A stretch of 64,000 bases of DNA from Amycolatopsis regifaucium (GTDB lineage: Bacteria; Actinomycetota; Actinomycetes; Mycobacteriales; Pseudonocardiaceae), in NCBI RefSeq assembly GCF_001613935.1, contig NZ_LQCI01000024.1, forward strand, positions 1 through 64,000, in the 5' to 3' direction. This document shows, one piece after another, positions 9,283-20,700 of this stretch. The position numbers and the translations under genes were made by a program. Within the stretch, counting starts at the first letter, position 1. Each line of letters starts with the position of its first letter. The notes beneath the pieces were generated by a model. It saw only the letters and a program-made list of their open reading frames with translations. It did no database searches and was not told the DNA's origin.

Positions 9283-10515
9283 CTACTTCTCCTGCAAGCG
9301 GTGACCTTCGGGGCGGGTCTCCAGCGTCTTGTGCATCAACGCGCGTCGACCGGAGATCCGGAGCTTGCGGTATACGTTGGAAAGGTGGAATTCGATCGTG
9401 CGCACGGTGAGCACCAACCGTTCCGCGATCTGCTTGTTGCTGTAGCCTGCTTGCGCCATTTCCGCGATCTTCAGCTCCTGCGCGGTCAATGACGTCTGCT
9501 GCAGATACTGTGTAAGCTCGCTGAGCATCTTGTCGGCCATTTCCGCGACCTTCGTATTGCCCAGCCGCCGGGCCAACTGTCCGACTCGCTTGAATTGCTC
9601 TCTCGCTGCGGTGTCGTCGCCGGATTCCATCAGCCGGACGCCCTGCTCGTAAAGGGTCGCGGCGAGTCCGGCAGGTGACAGGGTGGCGTCCAGCAGGTCG
9701 ATGGCGTCATTGAGTAGCCTGGACGGTCTATGGGGTTCTTCGACCATGGCGCGCACATACTGCGCCCAGCCGACGTAAGCCAGCCCGCCCCAGCCCCGAG
9801 CGGCCTCTTCCTCTTCTTTCGCCAACGCGGAGGCCAACTCGAACCGCCCATCAGCAGCGGCGGCCAGTGCCGCCACTCCCCGGCGACGCACGAGCGAGGA
9901 ATGGGCGGCCACATCGGAGACGGGGCCCCGCAAGCATGCCAGCATGTCCGTCAAGGCCGCGGCGGGACGACCCGCCACCAGATGGAGCTCTCCCCGGATG
10001 GCCAGCAGCAGAGGACGGACGGCGGGCCGTCCTGCGAGCAGCTCATCGAAATCGTACTCATCGAGAACGGCCTCAGCGGCTGCGACTTCTCCGGCTGTAG
10101 CAAGCGCTTCGACGAGAAAAGGCATCGCAAGATCATGGGCAAAGCGGTGGGGCGACGAGGAGATGAGCCGATCCAGCAGTTTCCTCATGCCCAGCACGTC
10201 CCCGACGTGCTTCGCGTGCTGAGCCCGTAAAAGGGTAACGACATCGTCCAGCGGGTCGTCAGAGAGGTTCTCGAGCTTCCTGAGGTGCGTGTCCGCCCTC
10301 ATAAGCTCGCCGGCACAGATCAGCACCGACACCCCGTACCAAACGCAGCGTGCGTACTTCGTACAGGAATCGTCGGCGAGCGCGATTTCCGCCTCCCGGA
10401 CGGCTCCGGGCCGGTCGGTGCACTGAAGCAGTTTCGCGAGGGCGGCCGTAGCCGGGCATCCTTCATGAAGCTTCGGCAGGGGATCCCAGATGGACTCGAC
10501 TTCGACACGAACCAT
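9283..10515 (-). CDS. LuxR-family transcriptional regulator, paralogue of the 6011-7417 gene
   Basis: C-terminal LuxR helix-turn-helix with 'AEMAQAGYSNKQIAERL' and 'RTIEFHLSNVYRKLRISGRR', nearly the same recognition helix as the protein encoded at 6011-7417. The N-terminal ~340 residues are helical and TPR-like without an ATPase motif. The ATG at 10515 ('MVRVEVESIW', GGGA upstream) gives about 410 residues, close to its paralogue; the frame is open to 10746, and starts at 10581 or 10746 cannot be excluded. The gene points toward the MFS gene (gap 440 bases). Two near-identical recognition helices suggest overlapping operators. Confidence 0.8.
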   Translation of the reverse strand: MVRVEVESIWDPLPKLHEGCPATAALAKLLQCTDRPGAVREAEIALADDSCTKYARCVWYGVSVLICAGELMRADTHLRKLENLSDDPLDDVVTLLRAQHAKHVGDVLGMRKLLDRLISSSPHRFAHDLAMPFLVEALATAGEVAAAEAVLDEYDFDELLAGRPAVRPLLLAIRGELHLVAGRPAAALTDMLACLRGPVSDVAAHSSLVRRRGVAALAAAADGRFELASALAKEEEEAARGWGGLAYVGWAQYVRAMVEEPHRPSRLLNDAIDLLDATLSPAGLAATLYEQGVRLMESGDDTAAREQFKRVGQLARRLGNTKVAEMADKMLSELTQYLQQTSLTAQELKIAEMAQAGYSNKQIAERLVLTVRTIEFHLSNVYRKLRISGRRALMHKTLETRPEGHRLQEK

Positions 10516-11194
10516 GGAGTCCCGTACCGCGCGCGGCCCCGTTACCTGCCGGGCCTCCCCGCTCTTCCAGGAGTTCTCCATGGCCAGGACGATAACCGCC
10601 CGCGGTCGCTGTTCCCTGACCCAAATGGGACACAACCAGAGCATCACACGATCGTGGTATGGATTTGCGCCAAATGGGTCAACCCGCGGCTCGACCAGTT
10701 TACTGTAGGCATAGCCAAGATCGGCATACTCTGAGGACTTGCCCATGCGAGGCGTCGTCTCCTCATCACCGCCCCACGATCCGCATTAAGAACGTCTGGA
10801 GACGGGCCGGGCGACCTTTTGCGTATCCTCGTCCGATCGCCAGACCTAGAGGGAAGGTGTGCCGATCATGCCGAGCCCCACACTCTGGCAGGAACCGACC
10901 GGGCCGTACCCGAAGTCGTGCTTCTCTCCAGTGGTCTGCTCGCGGTGGCCATGCCGCCGGGCGCGGCGAGCCGCAGGGCACTTCTCGACGGCGACCGACT
11001 ACTGGACGTAACACCCATGCGGACACCCAGGCACCCGGGAGCCGCACTTTCGCAGGTCGACCGCTGTTACGGGGAGACTGCCACCCGCCACCGTTGACGG
11101 ATACGAAGGCTTCGCGGATTCGCTCGCCGACCTAGGGTTCGACCACAGTATCCGGCCCTGGTGTTACACCTACCAGACGTAGTCAACAGATCGT
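10516..11194. other. Intergenic, no gene recognised
   Basis: About 680 bases between the LuxR gene and the end of the IclR gene. A + strand frame around 10819-11097 reads plausibly as protein in its middle but has no ribosome site and matches nothing I know, so it is not called. Confidence 0.4.
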
Positions 11195-11953
11195 TCAACA
11201 ACACCGGTCCGTGACCATCCGATACGCCATCAACCGCCTGCCGAACTCGAAGGCCGCCCGCCTGAGCGCCCTGGCCGCAATAAGGGGGTTGACCTGTTGG
11301 AAATGGCCTGTAACCGCAAGAGCGGCTGGGCGCTGCAGCCCAGTGAGCGGCACCGCGATGTTCGTGACTTTCTGGACGACGTCGTCTACCTGCGCGAGCC
11401 CGATACGGCGGATCTCCCACAATTGGTCGGCCGTCGGCGCAGAGGGGTGTCCGATGTCCTGCCCCACCTGATATGCGCGAAGCACCTGGCCTATCGCGGT
11501 TTGCGGAAAGCGCGAAGTGGCTGAGACCATATTCGGCAACCTTGGCGTCCGGTGCCCGAAGATCTGATTCACGACTTGAGCCGACTCATCGGCCAGTACG
11601 CTGATACTCGCGGTATGACCGGTCATCTGATGGAGATCGACAAGATAAGGTGTGGCGTGCTGGCGGAGCGAAGCGACGAATCCATCGTCGCCACTGCGAT
11701 CGGGCTGCACCATCCCACCTGGATAGTATTTGTCACCTGTTCTGACGATCATGCCGTGGGCCAGGAGCGCAGCAAGTACCCTGTGCACTGTCGCTTTCGC
11801 GAGGCGGTTATGCTGGCTGAGTTGGGTAAGGCTAAGTGGAACTTCGCTTGTGATCAACGACGCTAGGACGACCATCGCCTTGTCCACGGCCGAATGACCT
11901 ATGCCGCCGGCGAAAGTGTCCTCTTCCGACTTGCTTGCCAAAGACGCGTTCAT
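11195..11953 (-). CDS. IclR-family transcriptional regulator
   Basis: About 252 residues. Residues ~20-85 form the winged helix-turn-helix ('LSLTQLSQHNRLAKATVHRV', then 'LLAHGMIVRTGDKYYPGG'); the rest resembles the IclR effector domain ('LVDLHQMTGHTASISVL'). IclR proteins are dimeric regulators of catabolic and secondary-metabolite operons that bind small acids. The start at 11953 ('MNASLASKSEED') is preferred because the upstream extension is basic and lacks homology; the ribosome site is weak. It is transcribed away from the PKS operon that begins at 13224 and is the nearest candidate pathway regulator there. The effector is unknown. Confidence 0.75.
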   Translation of the reverse strand: MNASLASKSEEDTFAGGIGHSAVDKAMVVLASLITSEVPLSLTQLSQHNRLAKATVHRVLAALLAHGMIVRTGDKYYPGGMVQPDRSGDDGFVASLRQHATPYLVDLHQMTGHTASISVLADESAQVVNQIFGHRTPRLPNMVSATSRFPQTAIGQVLRAYQVGQDIGHPSAPTADQLWEIRRIGLAQVDDVVQKVTNIAVPLTGLQRPAALAVTGHFQQVNPLIAARALRRAAFEFGRRLMAYRMVTDRCC

Positions 11954-13223
11954 GGGAAATCCAAGGGATCGGCGATCGACATCTTGTTGCCTACTGGCGA
12001 CGATCCTAAGTCGATACCTGACCATCACGACCGCGGTCGACTTCGACCGAGTTTTTCGTCTAGTGAATCTGCCTCGACCGCCCAGGCACATCGAGCGATG
12101 TTGACATCTCATGGAAGTGCACGCCACCCGCCACGCCGGTCAAACCACGGCAGCGGTTGCTGCACGTGGCTCCGGGACAGACCCGGCCGGAACCCACCGA
12201 CGTGTCCGACGCCGCCCGGATCGTTCTGGCACCACGGGCCGCTGCGCCGCACGGGACGTCCGCCCGGTGCAGGAGGGTGGCAATCTGGACAGATTCTCCG
12301 GTGATATCGGGCAGTCCGCGCATCTCGCGGTGTACACGACTGTCAGCGACGGACATTCTTGGCCATGCACACTGTCGACCAAGCCTCTATGTCCACATCA
12401 TTCTGAGCCAAAGGGAAAGAAGATCGAATCCCCTGATATGGGCGCGATTTTTCTTCCCTAGGGTTTTGCCCGTGTCGACGACCGGAGCCTGGGTGCGACG
12501 GGAACATATTGAGACCTTCGGGGCAGGGACCCGGTCCGCCCCGACTGCTCACTTCCAGTGCACAGGGCAGACTCTGGCAGGCCAGATGTACGGCGAGGGT
12601 GCCTGACGAGGATGACGAGCAGCCACGACCGCAAGCTCGGCATGGTGTTCATGTCAGCCAGCAGATGAAAGCGGTCGCCGACCTGAAGGCCTGGCTCACT
12701 GATCCGGCATCAATCACCTGACCGCGACGCTCCACGCCGCCTGGGCCTATGGCCGCGTTGCGGCAACGTCCGGTATTGCCGATTTGACGGCGACGGCGTC
12801 CTCGCATCGTGACAGATGGCAGAGGTGTGCCGATGGTGATCGCCCCGAGGACGGTAGTAGTGCTGCCCTCGGGGCTCTATCGGGTCGCCAGCCGCGGCCG
12901 AGGATCGGCAGAAGCGAGAGGCCGTCGAACAAGACCAGGGAGTGGCGGCCCAGGTTGGGACGCCCTGAAAGATCGTCAGCTCGTACCACTTCTGGATTGA
13001 ATAGTCAATACTGCGGGGGTGGATTGGCTGAAAGTGGAAAGACCTCAGGGTGAACTCGGGCAGCCCTTGATTGGAGCGCGGTTTGAAGCGGGTTCGTCTG
13101 ATTGAATCGGCGTCGCGCAGCCAGTTTCTGATCGGCGCTTGGTGACGGGCGGCGAGACACATTCGTTGAGCTGACCGCAATGCGGGCTTCGCTGGTGGAA
13201 CAACCATGCCTCAGGGAGGAACA
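11954..13223. other. Long non-coding gap upstream of the PKS operon
   Basis: About 1.27 kb between the divergently oriented IclR gene and the first biosynthetic gene. Frames on both strands are short and unrecognisable. It probably contains the main promoter of the biosynthetic operon and perhaps decayed sequence; the only structured element I noticed is the short palindrome at 12996-13009. Confidence 0.5.
12996..13009. promoter_or_regulatory. Short AT-rich palindrome upstream of PKS operon
   Basis: ATTGA-ATAG-TCAAT, a 5-4-5 inverted repeat in an otherwise GC-rich gap, about 215 bases upstream of the ligase start. It is a candidate operator for the IclR or LuxR regulators, supported only by position and symmetry. 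Confidence 0.25.
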
Positions 13224-14759
13224 GTGCGAAACCAAGGCATAGGTTCCTGGCCTGCCAGACGAGCCCGAATGAGTCCAGCGAACGTGGCGATCTGGTATGA
13301 GGATCAAGTCACCACGTTTGCCGAGCTCGATGTGCGAGTCACCACGTTGGCGGGCCGGCTGCGTGCCCTCGGTATCGGCCGGGGCGACCGGGTCGCCTAT
13401 CTCGGTCCGAACCATCCGTCGTACCTCGAAGTACTTTTCGCGACCGGAATGCTCGGCGCGGTGTTCGTTCCGCTGAACTTCAGGCTCCCCGTCGGGGAAC
13501 TCGACGAGATTCTTGTGGACTGTGCGGCCAAGATCGTGGTCTACGGCGAAGGCATGGCCGAGAAGATCGCCGGAATCGACCGGGAACGGTGTGGTGTTCG
13601 CCCCTTGGCGTGCACCGAACTCGACGGCATCGGCCACGCTGACCTTCCCCCCGACGAGCACGTAAGCCTGGAGGACGTGTGCCTGATCCTCTACACCTCG
13701 GGCACCACAGGAAAGCCAAAGGGCGTAATGCTTACGCACGGCAATCTCACGTGGAACTGCTTCAACGCCATCGTGGAAAGCGATGTGGCGAGCGATGAGC
13801 GGGCACTGATCGTCGCGCCGCTCTTCCACGCGGCCGCACTGGGCATGACATGCCTGCCGGTTCTGTTGAAAGGGGGCACAGCCTTCCTTGTCGCCTCTTT
13901 CGACCCGGACGCGGTGCTCGCATTGATAGAGCGCGAACGCATCACGATGATGTTCGGTGTGCCGACGATGTTCGAAATGATGGCGAGTCGGCCACGTTGG
14001 GCGGACGTCGATCTTTCCAGCGTCCGGAGACTGGTGTGCGGTGGCGCGCCCGTACGGTTGACGACGATCCGCCGATATCTCGACCTTGGACTGCACTTCG
14101 CCCAGGGATACGGCCTCACCGAGACAGCGGCCGGCGTGCTGATGCTCGACCGCGCGCATCTTCACGTCAAGGCCGGGTCTGTTGGTGTGCCTTCGTTCTT
14201 CACCGATGTGCGAGTAGTCGACGCTGATCGACTGGAGGCCCCCAGCGGAGTTCCAGGGGAGATTATGGTCAGTGGTCCGAATGTGATGCCGGGTTACTGG
14301 GGACAACCCGAAGCCACTGAGGAAGTCTTCGAGGACGGATGGTTTCGCACCGGAGATGTGGGTGTCGTCGACAAAGATGGCTATTTCTTCATCGTCGACC
14401 GAATCAAGAATGTGATCATCTCCGGCGGCGAGAACGTCTACCCCGCGGAGATCGAAGACGTGTTACACGACATGGACGGCATTGCGGCCTGTGTCGTAAT
14501 CGGTGTGGCGGATGATAAATGGGGTGAAATCGGTAAGGCGCTGGTCGTCGCCGATCCCGATGCCCGCATCACCGAGGCGGCGGTGCTTGCTCATTTGCGA
14601 CTCCGGCTGGCCAAGTACAAGGTGCCGAAGTACGTGCAGTTCGTCGATGCCTTGCCCACCACCGCGTCGGGCAAGATAGCCAGGTCCGAGGTCCGCCGAC
14701 GCCACGGCGCCGGCGAGCAGACCAGTTATTCGGCACGCATGCGGAATCGACGTGGTTAG
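13224..14759 (+). CDS. Class I AMP-dependent acyl/aryl-CoA ligase
   Basis: A 511-residue ANL-superfamily enzyme that activates a carboxylic acid as acyl-AMP and then as a thioester. Motifs in order: P-loop 'YTSGTTGKPKGVMLTHGN' (about 156-173), 'QGYGLTETA', 'GWFRTGDVG', 'IKNVIISGGENVYPAEIE' and C-terminal 'TASGKIARSE' with the catalytic Lys (about 483). GTG at 13224 is chosen because GGGAGGA lies 3 bases upstream; ATG at 13206 would place that site inside the gene. It heads the + strand cluster, 24 bases before the PKS gene. It may supply an aryl-CoA or acyl-CoA to the PKS, to the KAS III-like protein, or activate a second acid; substrate not predictable from sequence. Confidence 0.9.
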   Translation: MRNQGIGSWPARRARMSPANVAIWYEDQVTTFAELDVRVTTLAGRLRALGIGRGDRVAYLGPNHPSYLEVLFATGMLGAVFVPLNFRLPVGELDEILVDCAAKIVVYGEGMAEKIAGIDRERCGVRPLACTELDGIGHADLPPDEHVSLEDVCLILYTSGTTGKPKGVMLTHGNLTWNCFNAIVESDVASDERALIVAPLFHAAALGMTCLPVLLKGGTAFLVASFDPDAVLALIERERITMMFGVPTMFEMMASRPRWADVDLSSVRRLVCGGAPVRLTTIRRYLDLGLHFAQGYGLTETAAGVLMLDRAHLHVKAGSVGVPSFFTDVRVVDADRLEAPSGVPGEIMVSGPNVMPGYWGQPEATEEVFEDGWFRTGDVGVVDKDGYFFIVDRIKNVIISGGENVYPAEIEDVLHDMDGIAACVVIGVADDKWGEIGKALVVADPDARITEAAVLAHLRLRLAKYKVPKYVQFVDALPTTASGKIARSEVRRRHGAGEQTSYSARMRNRRG

Positions 14760-14783
14760 GACAAGACCCGTTTAGGAGTGAGC

Positions 14784-17700
14784 ATGCGCTACACACTTCC
14801 CTCGTTGTTCGCCGAATCCGCGGATGCCGGGCGGGACGAGCCTGCTGTGTTCGCCGACGGACGCTACCGTTCCTGGGCACAATGGCATGCGGAGGCGAAC
14901 GCGCTTGCTCGGGGGTTGCAGGAGTCGGGAGTCGAGCAGGGCGACGTGGTCGCCGTCCACCTGTCCAACTGTTGGGAATTCCTCACTCTTCACGTCGCTA
15001 TCGCCACCGCCGGCGCGGTGATGCTTCCGCTGCACCTCGGCCTCGGGGTGGCCGAACTTCGCTCGCTGCTCGAACGCACGGGCGCCGGCACGATCGTGCT
15101 CCCTGCCGACAACCGAGGGCGATCCGGCATCGAGCTCGGCAGGCAGCTGCTCGCGAACTCGTCGGCGCTCAGGCAGGTGCTGATCTCAGGAGAGCCGGAC
15201 GGCGTACTCGGCGACTTGCGCCGGCTCGACGACCTGAAACGACGATGGCAGGGTGCGGCACCGCTGCCGGTACGCATTTCGCCGGACGATACGTTCGTCT
15301 TGTTGCCCTCTTCGGGGACGACCTCGCTACGCCAGAAGATCTGCGTGCACACCCACGACAGCCTTCTGTCCAATGCCGCCACGACCGCCGCTGATGGCCA
15401 GGCACTGGGTACCGACGAAATCATCAGCGCCGGCCCGCTCACCCACCTGTTCGGTCTGCTCTCCGTCCACCTGAGTCTGGTCACCAGGGGCAGGCAAGCG
15501 CTGCTGCCCAGCTGGGACGTCGATGACTTTTTGCGATTGACGCGGCAGGTCGATCCGACGGTGCTCTTCGCGGTACCCACCCAGATCCGGGATGTCGTGT
15601 CGCGGCTGGACACTGTCGGACACGCGAACGAATGCGCGCTGCGAGAGGTGCGGATCAGTGGCGCGGCGGTGCCTGCCACCCTCGTCGAGCAGACGCGCCG
15701 CCTGATGAAGGCGCGGGTGATCGTTCACTGGGGCATGTCCGAACTGGGTGGGGGCCTGTACACCCGGCCTGCCGACCCGCCGGAGACCGCGAGCGAGAGC
15801 GTCGGCCGTCCCGTATCCGACGGTGAAGTACGGATCGTCGGGGACAACGGCGGCCGTTGTGGCATCGGACAGACCGGTCAGTTGCAGTTTCGCGGTCGAT
15901 CTCTGTTCAAGGAGTATTTGGCGGACCCCGAACTGACACGCGCCGCGTTCACCGCCGACGGCTGGCTGCGGACCGGCGACCGGGCCGGCCTGAACGAGGA
16001 CGGCACGATCGCTTTCCGCGGTCGCGACGCGGATCTGATCAACGTCGGCGGCGTGAAGTTCAGTGCGACGGAAGTCGAGGCGCTGCTCGCGGATCTCCCG
16101 GGCTTGCGGCAGGTCGGGGTCGTCGGCCGCCAAGACGATCGGCTCGGCGAGTACCCCTGCTTGGTCGCGACGGTCCGCGACGACGCGTCGGTCACCCTCG
16201 GAGACGTCGTCGAGCATCTGGTTGCGAAGGGAACGGCGGAGTACAAGATTCCCGCCGAGCTGATCGTGGTCGAGGAGATGCCTTGCACACCGACCGGAAA
16301 GATCGCGAAGAGCCGCCTGGCCGCGATGCTCAGCAGCGGCGATTCAGCCGCGGCGTCGACGTGGTCCCAGCGACTCGTGGCGCTGAGCCCCGCAGAGCGG
16401 TTCGCCGCGGCGCTGGAGCTGGTGCGGACGCGGGTCGCCGCGGTGCTCGGAGGCGCCGATCAGATCGGGCCGGACCAGGTCTTCACCGACTATGGCTTAC
16501 GGTCACTGACCGCGGTCAGGCTGCGTTCGGAACTGGTCGACGCGACCGGGCTCGACCTGCCGACGACCGTTGCCTTCGACCTGCCGACACCTCGCCGGCT
16601 GGCTGAGTGTCTGATTAGCCTGGTCGCCGCAGGCCGACCCGGTCCGGACCGGGTCATCGCGCCGCGATCAGCACGTCCGAGCGACGAGGACCCCATCGTC
16701 GTCGTGGGTATGGGTTGCAGGCTGCCAGGCGGTATCACGTCACCGGCCGGGCTGTGGGACCTGCTCACGACAGGCGGGGACGCTGTCGGCGACTTGCCCG
16801 CCGACCGTGGCTGGGACCTCGGCGCGGTCGCGGCGTACGCCCGCGGCGGTGGCTTCCTGACCGACGCGGCCTGGTTCGACGCCGAGTTCTTCGGTATATC
16901 GCCACGCGAGGCCGCCGCGATGGACCCGCAACAGCGGCTCTTGCTGGAAACATGCTGGGAAGCGCTCGAACATGCCCGGATCGATCCGCGTTCCCTGCGC
17001 GACGGTGACACCGGGGTCTTCGTCGGCATGATGGCCTCGGACTATCTGCCACGCCCGAACGAGACGACGCAGGGCTTCGACGGCGCCGCGATGACCGGCA
17101 ACCAGAGCAGTGTCGCGTCCGGCAGGATCTCCTACGTGCTGGGGCTTCGGGGCCCGTCGCTCACCGTCGACACCGCATGTTCGTCTTCGCTGGTTGCCAT
17201 CCAGCTCGCGGCGCACTCGCTGCGCGACGGTGAGTGTTCGCTGGCGCTGGTCGGTGGCGCCACGGTCATGTCGACTCCGGCCACCTTCGTGGAGTTCGCC
17301 GCGCAACAGGCCCTTTCCGCCGATGGACGGTGCAAATCCTTCGCCTCATCGGCGGACGGTACCGCGTGGTCGGAAGCCGTCGGCATGCTCGTCCTCGAAC
17401 GTCTCTCGGACGCGCGCCGCGCCGGTCACCAAGTACTCGGTGTCATCAAGGCCTGCGCCGTCAATCAGGACGGCACCTCGAACGGGTTGACCGCACCCAA
17501 CGGTCTGGCTCAGCAACAGGTGATCCGCAGGGCCCTGGCCGACGCCGCGCTCTCACCCTCCGATGTGGACATGGTGGAGGCGCACGGCACGGGCACGAAG
17601 CTCGGCGACCCGATCGAAGCAACGGCGGTGCTGGCGACCTACGGACAGGACCGGACTCGCCCACTGCTGCTGGGTTCGGTGAAGTCGAACCTTGGCCATA

Positions 17701-20700
17701 CCCAAGCCGCCGCCGGTGTGGTCGGCGTTATCAAGACGATCCTGGCGATCCGCCATGGCGTGGTACCGATGACCCTGCATGTCGACCAACCGTCGCCCCA
17801 CGTGGACTGGACCACAGGAGCCGTGCGCCTGGTCACCGAACCGGTGCCATGGCCGGCGACCGGACGGCCGCGGCGCGCCGGCGTCTCGGCGTTCGGGATC
17901 AGCGGCACCAACGCGCACGTCATCCTGGAGCAGGCACCAGTCGAGAGTGCTGCGTCCGTCGCGCGGACACCACTGCCGGCAGTGCCGTTGATCCTCTCGG
18001 CGGCGACGTCGGCGGCTCTGAAAGATCAGGCTGCGCGGCTGCTCGCCGGCCTGGACGCGGGTGCCGACCCCATGGACACGGGGTATTCATTGGCTACGAC
18101 ACGGGCGAGGCTGGAGCATCGTGCCGTGGTCGTCGGCGCCGATCGCGCCGAGTTGGCCGCACTGGCTCTCGGCGAGCCCGGCGCGGCGGTGACCGGCCGC
18201 TCGGACTTGCCTGGCCAGACTGTGTTCGTCTTTCCGGGCCAAGGTGCGCAATGGGTCGGTATGGGGGTCGAACTGCTCGGTTCCGCCCCAGTGTTCGCGG
18301 ATGCCATGCGCGAGTGCGAGAAGACGCTGAACGAGTTCGTCGGATGGTCCTTGACCGAGGTCATCGCGGACGAGTCCGCGCTGGAGCGCGTCGAGGTCGT
18401 CCAGCCGGTCCTGTTCGCGATCATGGTCTCGCTGACCAGGCTGTGGCAGTCCCATGGTGTCCTGCCCGACGCTGTCGTGGGCCATTCCCAGGGTGAGATC
18501 GCCGCCGCGCACATCGCCGGTGTTCTTTCGTTGCGCGACGCTGTCCAGATAGTCGTGCGTCGTGCCGTGCTGTGTTCCTCGCTGATCGGTACCGGTCTGT
18601 TGCTGTCGGTCGAGTCGACCAGGGACCTCGAGCGACGAATCTCGGGACGGCCCGGTGTGAGCGTCGCCGCCTACAACGGGCCGTCTTCGGCGGTCCTTGT
18701 CGCGGATGCCGCCACCATCACCGAGCTGGCCGAGGAATACCGGGCCGAAGGTGTCCGGGCCCGCGTTGTCCCGGCCAGCTTTCCGTCGCACTCCGCACAC
18801 GTCGAGTGCGTCCGAGACCGGCTACTGGAAGACCTGTCCGGTATCGACCCGCAGCCCGCGGACATTCCTTGGTACTCCACGGTTACCGGCAGGTCGATGC
18901 GCGGGCAGGAGGCCGGCGTCGACTACTGGTACGAGAATCTGCGCCAACCGGTGCGGTTCGCCTCGACCGTGGAAACCCTGGTGTCCGCGGGATTCGCTCA
19001 CTTCATCGAGATAAGCCCGCATCCCGTGCTCCTACCGGCGATACAGGAGACGGTGGGCGAGGCCGGATCGGCAGTCGGAACGTTGCGACGCGACCAGGGC
19101 GGTATCCGCCGGTTTCTGACTTCGATGGCCCAAGGCCACGTGCGCGGCTTGGCCGTCGACTGGGCAAGTCTGTTCGACGGCAGCGGAGCACAGCACACAG
19201 ACCTGCCCACCTACGCCTTCCAAAGTCGTCGTTTCTGGCGTGGCCGCACGACACGGGCGGGTGCGGCTGGGCTCGGTCAGCAGGGCATCACCCACCCGCT
19301 GGTCTCGGCCCTCGTCGAAGATCCCGAGCAGGACGGTTCGGTGTTCACCGGCCGGATCTGCCTGGCCGAGCTCGACTGGCTGGGCGATCACCGCGTGGAC
19401 AACACGGTGGTGATCCCGGGAGCGGCCCTGCTGGAACTGGCGCTCCAAGTCGGTGACCAATTCGGCCACGGGCGAGTGAACGAGCTGACCGTGCTGACCC
19501 CACTGGCGGTGCCTGACCACAGTGGTGTCCAGCTTCAGGTTCGCGTTGGCGACGAACGAGACGGCTGCCTCGCGTTCACCATTCATTCCAGGGTCGAAGG
19601 TCACGAGTCGTGGACGAAGCACGCGACCGGAGAGCTCGGACCGGATACGGCCGCACCCGGATTCACCCTCGCCGCTTGGCCACCACCGGGAGCCCACGTG
19701 GTGGATCCGGACACCATCTATGACGCACTTGCCGGCGCCGGCGTGGTGCACGGGCCGATGTTCCGCGGCCTGCGCGCGGTCTGGCAGCGCGATTCCGAAC
19801 TGTTCGCCCAGGTTGAGCTGCCGGACAGGCTGCTTGGCGAATCGTCCGCCTTCCGGCTGCACCCGGCGCTGCTGGACGGGGCCCTGCATCCGGCGGCGTT
19901 GCTCGGCGACCATTCCGGTGGCCCGCTGTTGCCGTTCTCATGGCGGGGAGTGAGCCTGTTCGCCACCGGGGCGACGGCACTGCGGGTCCGGCTACGACCC
20001 GGTGAAGACGCGGCCGGTGATTTCGCCATCGACATCGCCGATGACCGAGGTGTTCCGGTCGCGCGGGTCGAATCTCTGGTCCTTCGCCGGCTGGCGGATG
20101 GTCTTTCCCGGGCGGACGCGGCGCGGGAGTCGCTGTTCCGGATCGACTGGACCGCCTTGCGGCAGGATCAGTGTTCGCCGCCCGACCATGCCGTGCTGGA
20201 TGTGCGGGCGGAACGGGATCTGCGGGCCATCCTCGCCGACGTGGTCACAGCCTTGCGGAACGGTGCGGCCACCGAGACCCGATCGGTGGTTCTGACCAGC
20301 CACGCGGTGACCACCGGTAAGGACGAGGACACCGATCCGGTCCAGGCCGCGGTATGGGGTCTGGTCCGTTCGGCCCAGCAGGAGAATCCGGGCTTGTTCG
20401 TCCTGGTCGACACAGCTGACCCGGTGACGTTCCCGCCGATCCTCCCCTCGGGGGAACCCGAAGTCGCCCTCCGGTCCGGCTCGATCATGGTGCCCAGGCT
20501 CGCCAGGCAACCGGCGCACAGCGGGCCGGTGACGCTGGACCCCGACGGCACCGTAGTGATCACCGGTGGGACCGGCACGCTGGGCCGGCTACTGGCCACG
20601 CATCTGGTCGAGCGGTACGACGTGCGTCGTCTCCTGCTGCTTTCCCGCCGGGGGCCGGACTCCCCCGGTGCGGACGTACTTCGCGACGAGCTGAGCCGTC

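Noticed and set aside
10819..11097. Possible 92-residue gene on the plus strand
   Set aside because: No ribosome site, no recognisable motif, and isolated in a decayed gap; left uncalled.
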